Below, piece after piece: positions 1-8,170 of a DNA stretch of 64,000 nt. The DNA comes from Chryseobacterium sp. 3008163. GTDB taxonomy: Bacteria; Bacteroidota; Bacteroidia; Flavobacteriales; Weeksellaceae. Below the pieces are notes generated by a model. That model saw only the letters and a program-made list of their open reading frames with translations. It ran no database searches and was not told the origin of the DNA. The DNA is taken from positions 4,030,001 through 4,094,000 of the forward strand of contig NZ_CP033070.1 of assembly GCF_003669035.1 (NCBI RefSeq). Direction: 5' to 3'. The position numbers and the translations under genes were made by a program. How positions within the stretch are numbered: position 1 is the stretch's first letter; each line of letters opens with the position of its first letter.

Positions 1-1064
1 ATCCAACCAACGAACAAATGACTGAAACCTGGGGCGATGCAAAAGGAAACCGTATTGACCGATTTTTGGGAGCGGTGGCTTATTTGGACGGCAAAACACC
101 GAGTGTGATTATGTCGAGAGGGTATTACACTAGAACAGCGATTGCAGCCTGGGATTATAAAGATAAAAAACTCAGTTTGCGATGGCTTTTTGATACAGAA
201 AGTTCAGAAGATAATAAACAATACCGTGGCCAAGGAAATCATAACCTGACCATTGCAGATGTTGATAACGACGGAAAAGATGAAATTGTTTTCGGAGCAA
301 TGACAGTCGATGATGACGGAAAAGTGTTGAACAGCACAGGTTACGGTCACGGCGATGCGTTGCACGTTGGAGATTTCGATCCTTCAAATCCAGGATTGGA
401 AATTTTTGATATTCAGGAAAGATTTGATGATGCGGGAGCACATTTCAGAGATGGGAAAACTGGAAAAGTGTTATGGAAATTACCATCTACAGTTTATAGC
501 AAACAAGGCAAATTCCAAGGTCCGGGAAGAGGTTTATCTTTAAATGTTGACCCTCGTTGTGAAGGTTCAGAATCCTGGGCAGCCGGAGCCGGACTGAAAG
601 GAATTTATAATACGAAAGGAAAAAAAATTAGCGAGAAAAACCCAATTGCAAATATGGGAATTTATTGGGATGGTGATTTTTTAAGTGAAATTTTAGATGG
701 AACCAACGTCTCAAAATGGGATTGGAAAAACGAAAAGTCAAACGTGATTTTTGATGCTAAAAATTTCCAGTGTGAATCGAATAACGGAACGAAGAAAAAT
801 CCGGCTTTAGTCGCAGATTTATTCGGAGATTGGCGTGAAGAAGTAATATACAGAACAGCCGATAATCAGGAATTAAGAATTTTTTCTACAACAATTCCGA
901 CGAAACATAGATTATATACTTTGATGCACAACCCTCAATACCGTTTGAGCATCGTATGGCAAAATGTAGGCTATAATCAGCCACCACATACCGATTATTA
1001 TTTGGATGAATCGATTAAGAAAATGCCAAAACCGAATATTTCAACTGTAACTCTAAAAAAATAA
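1..1064 (+). CDS. Rhamnogalacturonan endolyase, PL11 family (C-terminal part, cut by window edge)
   Basis: This enzyme cleaves the rhamnose-galacturonate backbone of rhamnogalacturonan I by beta-elimination. It is expected to act at the cell surface or in the periplasm. The reading frame is open through base 3 without a start, and the residues before the first ATG (base 18) still fit the family, so the gene begins outside the window. The visible part, about 350 residues, matches the propeller and C-terminal part of YesW-type lyases. It carries a calcium-loop-like DVDNDGKDE segment, a GHGDALHVGD stretch, DLFGDWREE and a C-terminal HNPQYR motif. Only 8 bases separate it from the acetylesterase gene, so they form one operon. 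Family assignment is firm; the catalytic details and signal peptide cannot be judged from this fragment. Confidence 0.9.
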   Translation, partial: PTNEQMTETWGDAKGNRIDRFLGAVAYLDGKTPSVIMSRGYYTRTAIAAWDYKDKKLSLRWLFDTESSEDNKQYRGQGNHNLTIADVDNDGKDEIVFGAMTVDDDGKVLNSTGYGHGDALHVGDFDPSNPGLEIFDIQERFDDAGAHFRDGKTGKVLWKLPSTVYSKQGKFQGPGRGLSLNVDPRCEGSESWAAGAGLKGIYNTKGKKISEKNPIANMGIYWDGDFLSEILDGTNVSKWDWKNEKSNVIFDAKNFQCESNNGTKKNPALVADLFGDWREEVIYRTADNQELRIFSTTIPTKHRLYTLMHNPQYRLSIVWQNVGYNQPPHTDYYLDESIKKMPKPNISTVTLKK

Positions 1065-1072
1065 AATCATTA

Positions 1073-1855
1073 ATGAAAATCAAATTCATCATCCCAATTA
1101 TTGCTTTGGTCATCCTGATTGGAGAATCATTTCAAAAACTTCAGGATAAACCGGTGCTTTATATCATCGGAGATTCTACGGTTCAAAACGGTTCGGGGAA
1201 AGGCTCGGATTCGCTTTGGGGCTGGGGGAGTTTTATGAATCTTTTCTTAGATACTACAAAAATTGAGATTCAGAATCATGCAAAAGGTGGCAGAAGCAGC
1301 AGAACTTTTATAACAGAAGGTCGTTGGGATTCTATTATGAAAACCATTAAAAAAGGCGATTATGTTTTGATGCAATTCGGTCATAACGATGGTGGTGCAT
1401 TGGATGATACTTTGAGGGCAAGAGGTACGATAAAAGGAATCGGAGATGAGTCTAAAGATATCTATAATCCAATCAGGAAAGTAAATGAGACGGTTTACAC
1501 GTATGGTTATTACATGAGGAAATATGCGAATGAGGTGAAATCTAAAGGTGCAATTCCAATCATCGTTTCACCAATTCCAAGAAATAAATTTAACGAAAAA
1601 AGCAAAATTGAAAAAGATCAGTACGGAATCTGGTCGCAAGAAGTTGCTCAACAGACCGGGGCTTATTTTTTAGATTTAAATGCAATGGTTATCGAGAAAT
1701 ATGAGAAAATGGGAGCTGAGAAAGTAAAAGCTTTCTTCCCTAAAGACCATACGCATACCAATGAAGCGGGAGCCATTCTCAATGCTGAGTTGGTAGCAAA
1801 AGGCATTCAGGATTTAAAGAAATGTGAACTCAGGAATTATTTAAAAAGAAAATAA
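1073..1855 (+). CDS. Rhamnogalacturonan acetylesterase (SGNH hydrolase, CE12-like)
   Basis: This esterase removes acetyl groups from galacturonate residues of rhamnogalacturonan so that the lyase and hydrolases can act. The 260-residue protein starts with a hydrophobic N-terminal segment (about residues 5-17) that fits an export signal or anchor. The SGNH blocks are visible: GDSTV with the nucleophile Ser near 35, a GGRSSRTF glycine block near 72, GHND with Asn near 105, and DHTHTNEAG near the C-terminus carrying the Asp-His pair. The length and block spacing fit CE12. It sits 8 bases after the PL11 gene and 16 bases before the GH105 gene, so the three are probably co-transcribed. An acetylxylan or other pectin acetylesterase role is possible, but the neighbours favour rhamnogalacturonan. 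Confidence 0.9.
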   Translation: MKIKFIIPIIALVILIGESFQKLQDKPVLYIIGDSTVQNGSGKGSDSLWGWGSFMNLFLDTTKIEIQNHAKGGRSSRTFITEGRWDSIMKTIKKGDYVLMQFGHNDGGALDDTLRARGTIKGIGDESKDIYNPIRKVNETVYTYGYYMRKYANEVKSKGAIPIIVSPIPRNKFNEKSKIEKDQYGIWSQEVAQQTGAYFLDLNAMVIEKYEKMGAEKVKAFFPKDHTHTNEAGAILNAELVAKGIQDLKKCELRNYLKRK

Positions 1856-1871
1856 AAATAAATATATACTT

Positions 1872-3035
1872 ATGAGAAAACTATTAACAGCGAGTTTTTT
1901 TGCACTAATTATCGGAGGAATGACTTCGTGTTCGGTACAGAAGAATGCTTCGGCAAGCAAAGTAGTAGAACTTCCCAACAAAAAAGAAGTTTTGGAGGTT
2001 TCGAGAAGAGCCAATCAATATTTTATGAACAAGTGGCCGGATACGGGCAAAGACATTGTCGGCAAAAAAGTTTGGCCAAGTAATTTGTGGACGCGCGCGG
2101 TTTACTATGAAGGATTGATTGCTTTGTACAAAGTTGACCCTAAGAAAGAATATTACGATTATGCAATGTCTTGGGCAAATAATCACAAATGGGACTTAAT
2201 GCGCGGTACATACACGAGAAATGCCGATCATCAGGCTTGCGGGCAAACTTATATCGACCTTTATGAAATTGATGGAAGAAAGCATCCTGAAAGAATTAAA
2301 AACATAAAAGCCTCGATGGATAGTATGATTGCTACTCCAAAAGTAGACGATTGGTGGTGGATTGATGCACTTCAAATGTCAATGTCGATTTTCACGAAAT
2401 TAGGTAGAATCACAGGTGAGCAAAAGTATTTCGATAAAAATTACGAAATGTATGCCTACACAAAGTACAAGCACGGAGGAAATGGTTTGTACAATCAGGC
2501 AGACAAAATCTGGTGGAGAGATAAAAGTTTTGTTCCACCTTACAAAGAACCGAATGGTGAAGATTGCTACTGGAGCCGTGGAAACGGTTGGGTAGTGGCT
2601 GCTTTGGCGAAAACATTGGAAGATACTCCAAAGTCTGACCCTCATTATCAGGAATATTTACAGGATTACAAAGATTTGTTGGCGGCTTTACTTCCTATTC
2701 AAAGAGAAGATGGGTTCTGGAATGTGAGTTTACATGACCCAACGAATTTCGGTGGAAAGGAAATGACCGGAACTGCACTTTTCGTTTACGGGATGGCGTA
2801 TGGCGTGAACAATGGATTAATTGACAGAGAAACCTATTTACCAGTTTTAGTAAAAGCTTGGAATGCAATCGCAAAAGATTCTGTGCAGCCCAACGGATTT
2901 TTAGGCTGGGTACAGGGAACAGGAAAAGAACCGAAAGACGGTCAGCCACTTTCTATCAGCAAAGAACCCGATTTTGAAGATTACGGTTTAGGTTGCTTGT
3001 TGCTTGCCGGAAGCGAAGTGTATAAATTGAAATAA
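1872..3035 (+). CDS. Unsaturated rhamnogalacturonyl hydrolase, GH105 (lipoprotein)
   Basis: GH105 enzymes hydrolyse the unsaturated uronic acid from the ends of oligosaccharides made by the PL11 lyase, releasing rhamnose-containing products. The 387-residue protein has a lipoprotein signal with a lipobox-like GMTSC (Cys near 20), so it is probably membrane anchored. The (alpha/alpha)6-barrel family signs are DHQACGQTY, WWWIDALQM, whose Asp matches the proposed catalytic residue of YteR-type enzymes, and SRGNGW near residue 236. It is the last gene of the lyase-esterase-hydrolase run and is followed by a terminator hairpin. The signal peptide suggests periplasmic or surface action, unlike the cytoplasmic Bacillus YteR. 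Confidence 0.92.
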   Translation: MRKLLTASFFALIIGGMTSCSVQKNASASKVVELPNKKEVLEVSRRANQYFMNKWPDTGKDIVGKKVWPSNLWTRAVYYEGLIALYKVDPKKEYYDYAMSWANNHKWDLMRGTYTRNADHQACGQTYIDLYEIDGRKHPERIKNIKASMDSMIATPKVDDWWWIDALQMSMSIFTKLGRITGEQKYFDKNYEMYAYTKYKHGGNGLYNQADKIWWRDKSFVPPYKEPNGEDCYWSRGNGWVVAALAKTLEDTPKSDPHYQEYLQDYKDLLAALLPIQREDGFWNVSLHDPTNFGGKEMTGTALFVYGMAYGVNNGLIDRETYLPVLVKAWNAIAKDSVQPNGFLGWVQGTGKEPKDGQPLSISKEPDFEDYGLGCLLLAGSEVYKLK

Positions 3036-3056
3036 ATTTTTCATTTTTAACCAAAT

Positions 3057-3095
3057 TGAAAGACTTAATGATGAAAATTGTTAAGTCTTTTTTTG
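3057..3095 (+). terminator. Rho-independent terminator after GH105
   Basis: The stem AAAGACTTAA pairs with TTAAGTCTTT across a 12-base loop and is followed by a run of Ts. It lies about 25 bases after the GH105 stop codon and separates the degradation genes from rhaT. Confidence 0.75.
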
Positions 3096-3239
3096 TTAAT
3101 TTAATACTGGATGTCGCTTGTATATTATTAAAAATTGAAGATAATAAAGAATTAACGTTGTTTTCAGCAAAATAATTTAAGTGAAAATATGGTTAAAATC
3201 AATATAACTGTCAATAAAACAGTAGGTTGAAAAATATAT

Positions 3240-3318
3240 GCATGACATTAGAAAAAATCTTATTTTTCCAAAAAATTTAAGCATGACACTACAAGATGCG
3301 CAATCGATTACATCTTGT
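3240..3318 (+). promoter_or_regulatory. Putative rhaT operator region: direct repeats, inverted repeat and shared 15-bp motif
   Basis: The rhaT leader holds two near-identical 11-mers, GCATGACATTA at 3240-3250 and GCATGACACTA at 3281-3291. It also holds an inverted repeat ACAAGATG (3291-3298) / CATCTTGT (3311-3318). Between those arms lies GCGCAATCGATTACA (3298-3312). The exact reverse complement of this 15-mer occurs upstream of the reverse-strand GH28 gene at 28856-28870, so both copies point the same way relative to their gene. Binding by the local GntR regulator is an inference. No clear TAnnTTTG promoter was identified here. Confidence 0.5.
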
Positions 3319-3350
3319 TAATTTTCAAACTCAACCAATACAATAAATTT

Positions 3351-4442
3351 ATGAATGCATTATTAGGAGTTTTATTTCATTTTTTGGGAGGCTTTTCTTC
3401 GGGAAGTTTTTATTTGCCTTACAAAAAAGTGAAAGGATGGCAGTGGGAAACGTTTTGGTTGATTGGAGGAACCTTCTCATGGATTATTGTTCCGCCATTG
3501 GCAGCGTATCTTACCATTCCCGGATTTTGGGATATTATTCAGAATGCGAGTTCATCAATAGTAGGTTTGACCTTTTTATTCGGTGCTTTATGGGGAATCG
3601 GCGGCTTTATGTATGGTTTAGGTGTTCGTTATTTGGGCGTCGCATTGGGAAGCAGCATTATGTTGGGGCTTACGATGGTCATTGGCTCACTCGTTCCGTC
3701 TATTTTTTATGAATTTTCTCCGCAGGCCGGAAAAGACAATATAGGTTTAATGCTTTCTAGTTCTTGGGGGCAAATGGTGCTTTTAGGACTTTTTGTTTGT
3801 GTGATCGGAATTGTCATCAGCGGAAAAGCTGGCGTGATGAAGGATAAGGAACTTCAAAACGAAACTACAACAGATCCACACGGTGTAACAATAAAAACTG
3901 AGTATAAATTTGGATTAGGTTTAACGGTAGCCATTATTTCCGGAGTTTTAAGTGCTTGTTTCAATTTCGGTTTAGAAGCAGGAAAGCCAATGGCAATGGT
4001 TGCCAACGAAGCTTGGAAAGTTGCCAACCCAAATCAGGGAGAATTCCTTTTTCAGAATAACGTGACGTATATTGTTGTTTTGTGGGGTGGTATGGCTTCT
4101 AACCTTATTGGCTGTCTTTACTTAGCTTTTAAAAATAAATCGTATACAGATTATACCAAAAAAAATGTACCTGTAGTAAAAAATATCATTTTCTGTGCAT
4201 TGGCAGGAACGATGTGGTATCTCCAGTTTTTCTTCTACGGAATGGGAGAAAGCAAAATGGGGAATGGCGCAAGCTCATGGATTTTGCACATGGCATTCAT
4301 TATCTTAATTGCCAACCTTTGGGGGGTAATCATCAAAGAATGGAAAGGTGTTTCCAAAAAAACAATTATGACCATTTCTGCCGGAATGTTTGTTTTATTG
4401 ATATCAATTTTAATTGTAGGTTACGGAAATTCATTGAGATAA
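3351..4442 (+). CDS. rhaT: L-rhamnose/proton symporter RhaT
   Basis: RhaT imports L-rhamnose across the inner membrane with a proton. The 363-residue protein has about ten hydrophobic segments and follows the Escherichia coli RhaT pattern: an N-terminal segment leading to FYLPYKKVKGWQWE, then GGTFSWIIVPP, and a C-terminal GNGASSWILHM. The ATG at 3351 was chosen because the family aligns from there. The frame is open further upstream from a TTG at 3315, but that would add 12 residues with no counterpart. The stop codon overlaps the rhaM start as TAATG, which suggests translational coupling. The leader carries repeats that may be operator sites. Confidence 0.95.
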   Translation: MNALLGVLFHFLGGFSSGSFYLPYKKVKGWQWETFWLIGGTFSWIIVPPLAAYLTIPGFWDIIQNASSSIVGLTFLFGALWGIGGFMYGLGVRYLGVALGSSIMLGLTMVIGSLVPSIFYEFSPQAGKDNIGLMLSSSWGQMVLLGLFVCVIGIVISGKAGVMKDKELQNETTTDPHGVTIKTEYKFGLGLTVAIISGVLSACFNFGLEAGKPMAMVANEAWKVANPNQGEFLFQNNVTYIVVLWGGMASNLIGCLYLAFKNKSYTDYTKKNVPVVKNIIFCALAGTMWYLQFFFYGMGESKMGNGASSWILHMAFIILIANLWGVIIKEWKGVSKKTIMTISAGMFVLLISILIVGYGNSLR

Positions 4443-4759
4443 TGATGAGAAGAAAAGCCTTCAAAATGTTTCTCAACAAAGGTTCAGAAGCTGAATATCA
4501 AAAACGTCATGAGGAAACCTGGCCAGAAATCAAAGACCTTTTGAAAGATGCCGGTGTTGCCAATTATTCTATCTTTTTAGATGAAGAAACTGGCGTTTTG
4601 TTTGGCGTTTTAGACTGTCATGATGAAATTAAATATCAAAATATTCCGCTTCAACCGATTATGCGAAAATGGTGGGATTACATGAAAGATCTGATGCAGA
4701 CCAACGAAGATAATTCTCCGATAAGCATTTCTTTGACAGAAGTTTTTTATTTAAAATAA
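4442..4759 (+). CDS. rhaM: L-rhamnose mutarotase RhaM
   Basis: RhaM interconverts the alpha and beta anomers of L-rhamnopyranose so that the isomerase receives the right form. The 105-residue product matches the usual length of about 104 and shows the family features: MRRKAFKM at the start, EYQKRHEETWPE, WWDYMKDLM, and NEDNSPISISLTEVFYL at the end. Two tandem ATGs (4442 and 4445) are possible starts. The first overlaps the rhaT stop. The frame is open into rhaT back to 4214, but that part is just out-of-frame rhaT sequence. A terminator follows at about 4817. Confidence 0.95.
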   Translation: MMRRKAFKMFLNKGSEAEYQKRHEETWPEIKDLLKDAGVANYSIFLDEETGVLFGVLDCHDEIKYQNIPLQPIMRKWWDYMKDLMQTNEDNSPISISLTEVFYLK

Positions 4760-4816
4760 TTAATAATACATTTTTTAAACAAGCTAAAATATTTTTTTAG
4801 AGGTTTATGCGAAATT

Positions 4817-4852
4817 TAAAAGGCAGCTGATTTTTTTCAGTTGCCTTTTTTG
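4817..4852 (+). terminator. Rho-independent terminator after rhaTM
   Basis: GGCAGCTGA pairs with TCAGTTGCC, with one G-T pair, around a T-rich loop, and is flanked by an A run before and a T run after. It ends the rhaT-rhaM transcript about 60 bases after rhaM. Confidence 0.8.
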
Positions 4853-4893
4853 GTAATTGAGTTCAAATTTTGAAAATATAAGATGTTAAAATA

Positions 4894-4905
4894 TGACAAA
4901 TGTCA
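4894..4905. promoter_or_regulatory. Small palindrome TGACAAATGTCA in the susC leader
   Basis: The susC leader (4760-5108, about 350 bases) holds the rhaM terminator, then this perfect 5+2+5 palindrome, then very AT-rich sequence up to the susC ATG. The half-site TGACA also occurs inside the two direct repeats upstream of rhaT. An operator role is only suggested by symmetry and position. I see no convincing small gene in this stretch. Confidence 0.3.
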
Positions 4906-5108
4906 CACTGGCTGGCAACTTATTTATTTTAAATAATTTATCTAATTTTATAATTAAATTGATAATATATATTGTTTTTATTGTAATAATATATAAATTA
5001 TTAAGAAAAATTATGAATTTTACAATGCAGGATAAGGCAGGATGCCAAAACATTTGCAACGGTGTACTTTGGTGACAGAAAATAAGTAATGTAAATAAAA
5101 ATTAATAT

Positions 5109-8100
5109 ATGTCTCTAATAATTAAACAGAAGAATTTTAAGCCACTCATCGCACCGCTATTTTTGCTTGCGTCTGGCTTTATGTTCGGACAACAAGCAGC
5201 AAGTGATACTGCTAAAGTAGATACTAAAGATATCGAAGAGGTGGTTGTTATCGGTTATGGTAAAGTGAAAAAATCTGACCTTACCGGATCTGTATCTTCT
5301 GTCTCTGCAAAAGATTTGGCGGCAACGCCGTCAATGAATGCACTTCAGGCTTTGCAGGGTAGGGCTGCCGGATTAAATATTGTGACGGCTGGTGGTGCTC
5401 CCGGAGCAAGTGCCAATGTTACTATTCGTGGTGGTGCTTCTATCACGCAAGGTACAGAACCCTTATATATTGTAGATGGTTTTCAGTTTGATAACGCATT
5501 GAACATTATTAACCCCAATGATATTGAAAGTATTGATGTCCTAAAAGGTGCTTCTGCTATCGCCATTTATGGCTCTCGTGGTTCTAATGGTATTATTGTT
5601 ATTAAGACCAAAACCGGTAAGAAAGGAAGAATGACCATTCAGTACAATTCTTTTATGGCGTTTGATATGCTTTCAAAGAAATTGGATATGATTTCAAATG
5701 CCGAACAGTATGTAAAATATCAATATGAAATGGCTCAGCTTCAGGGTAAAACTACCCAGTGGAGTAATGTTTTTGATAATAGTCTAGGTATAGATTCACC
5801 TGGATTTTATACAGGTGCTTTTAACAGGATTAGTAACCGTTACGCATCAGCACCGGCATTAGATTGGCAGGAAAAAATGCTTGGAGGGAGCGGACTTACT
5901 CAAAACCATAACGTTAATGTTTCTGCGGGTACAGATAAAACGCAGTTTTTTTAAGTTATAATTACAATAAGCAGCAAGGTTTGCTACAAAACTTCAGCGA
6001 AACAAGAAATTCATTACGTGCAAATATCAATTCTGAATTATATAAAGGGGTAAGGTTAGACTTCAGCTCTATGTTTACTTCAAACTCTGTGAACGGAGGA
6101 GGAGCTTATTCGGGAATGAAAAAGATTCTTCTTCAGCCTATCACAGGAGGAACTTTGTTTAATCAAGATCAGTTATTCAATACGCAAACATTTGGTGATT
6201 TCTCAAGTTTAGATTCTTCTTTCGATACAGAAAATCCATATATAGAAACTGCAGCATCTACTTCAAACAGACGTGTGAGAACATTTTTGGCTAACGTAGG
6301 TCTTGAGTTTGATTTAATGAAAGGTTTAACATTTAGAACCGCAGGATCTTATAACTGGACGAACAGTAAATCTACTTCGTTCTCAGATAAAAATTCCCGT
6401 GCATTTCTTACAGACCCTGTTAATACCGGGATTAATGGGAGTATAGGTAATTCTGAAGCATACAGATATCAAATCACCAATACTTTAACCTATAATAAAA
6501 CTTTTGGTGAGAAACATAGAATTACTGCTTTAATTGGTAATGAAATAATCTATCAGGAAAGTGAAAGCAGTAGCATGAGACTGATAAAATTCCCTACTAT
6601 TTTAAATTATGGTTTAGATGATATTACCAATGCTACAGTGGCTGATAAAGATGCAGATAAATCTAGCAATTCTCTAATATCATATTTTGGACGTATCAAC
6701 TACAGTTATGATAATCGCTATCTTGTAACCGGAACTATTCGTAGAGATGGCTCGTCAAAATTTGGTCCAGGTAATAAATTTGGAGTATTTCCATCCGCAG
6801 CTTTTGCTTGGAGAACTTCTGAAGAGGGCTTTTGGAAAAATTCTAAAATTGAAGATTATATCAATGATTTAAAATTCAGATTTGAATATGGAATTGTTGG
6901 AAATAACAGTATACCAAACAACGTATTCAGAACCAATGTGGTAGGGACCGATTATCCTTCGAATAATACAGTAGGGAATTTAGCTTTGGTCACAAGCAGT
7001 GTTTTAGGTAATCTTAGTGTACAGTGGGAAGAGATGAAATCTACAAACATAGGAGTAGATCTTGCTTTATTTAACAACAGAATTAAATTAACTTCTGAAT
7101 GGTATAATAACAATGTAAGTGGTATGTTGTTGGAAACTGTGCTTCCTGCGTCTACAGGATATAAAAGTAATTTTGAGAATGTAGGCTCTATGGTAAACCG
7201 AGGTATGGAATTTACTTTGAATTCTGTCAACTTAAAATCTGAAAACTTCAGATGGTCTACCGATGCTAATATTGGATTTAATAAGTCAAAAGTGTTGTCA
7301 TTAGAAGAGGGAAGAACTTCTAGACCTTTCGCTGCGGGAGGCAACAGAGCTGGAACGGTAACGTATTATGCAACCGTTGGAGAAGAATTAGGAGACATGT
7401 ACGGATATGTTTACCAAGGAATATATACTACTGATGATTTTACTCAGGCAGGAAACGGAACATTGACATTGAAGCCCGGAGTTGTGAAACCGGCTTCCGG
7501 AACACCTAAACCTGGAGATATCAAGTTTGCTGCAGATAATGAAGCAGGAGATCAGTTTACCAGAAAAATGGTAAAAATAGGAAATGGTACACCAGATTTT
7601 ATTGGTGGTCTTAGCAATAACTTTTCTTACAAAGGATTTGATTTAGCAGTCTTTTTGAAATTCAGTGTGGGTGGTGATGTTTATAATGCAACTAAGCACA
7701 GTATGAGTCCTTATGCTTTATTCCAAAATGTACCTTCAGAATTTGGAGACAATTTTTATCATGTAGTTGATCCCAATACAGGTCAGGCTGCAACAAGTTT
7801 GGTGAGATTAAAAGAACTTAACCCTAATGAAAGTGATAGACTTTGGAGCTTAGGCAATACCAATTCTAGCTACATCACTTACCCTTCATCATATTATGTA
7901 GAAGATGGTTCTTATTTAAGAGTTTCTATGGTCACTTTGGGTTACTCATTTCCTAAAGAATTCTTAAGTGCTGTTAAATTATCAAATGCACGTATTTATG
8001 CTACGGTTAATAATTTAGCGACAATTACAGGATATTCAGGTTTTGATCCGGAAGTTTCTGCAGCAAGTGGTGTAACAGTGACACCGGGATATGATAATTC

Positions 8101-8152
8101 TTCGTTCCCGAGATCCAGAAGCTATGTGTTGGGAATTAATCTTACTTTTTAA
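5109..8152 (+). CDS. SusC/RagA-type TonB-dependent outer-membrane transporter (one frameshift)
   Basis: SusC proteins form the outer-membrane channel that imports oligosaccharides with the SusD partner, powered by TonB. The signal peptide ends near FGQQ. A TonB-box-like region (DIEEVVVIGYGKVKK) is followed by the plug domain (LQGRAAGLNI, IRGG, YIVDGFQ, IESIDVLKGASAIAIYGSRG) and a long barrel ending in GINLTF. The frame breaks at a T7 run (5946-5952). With one more T the two parts join as TQFF-LSYNYNKQQG, giving about 1014 residues. The usual N-terminal carboxypeptidase-regulatory-like domain is missing, since the TonB box lies only about 20 residues after the signal peptide. SusD follows after 18 bases. 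The neighbours suggest rhamnogalacturonan oligosaccharides as ligands. Confidence 0.92.
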
Positions 8153-8170
8153 TATTTAAATGTTTCGATC

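Noticed and set aside
4214..4441. Upstream extension of the rhaM frame into rhaT
   Set aside because: The extra residues are rhaT read out of frame, and the RhaM family begins at the MRRKAF segment.
4893..5075. A 60-residue open frame in the susC leader with a hydrophobic middle
   Set aside because: It lies in very AT-rich sequence, overlaps the palindrome and has no ribosome-binding context or recognisable pattern. It probably arises by chance.
5954..5980. susC as two separate genes or a programmed frameshift
   Set aside because: There is no slippery site with a downstream structure. A simple one-base loss in T7 fits, as in the other broken genes.
6952..7344. A 130-residue open frame opposite susC
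   Set aside because: It is antisense to conserved barrel sequence of susC and has no independent support.
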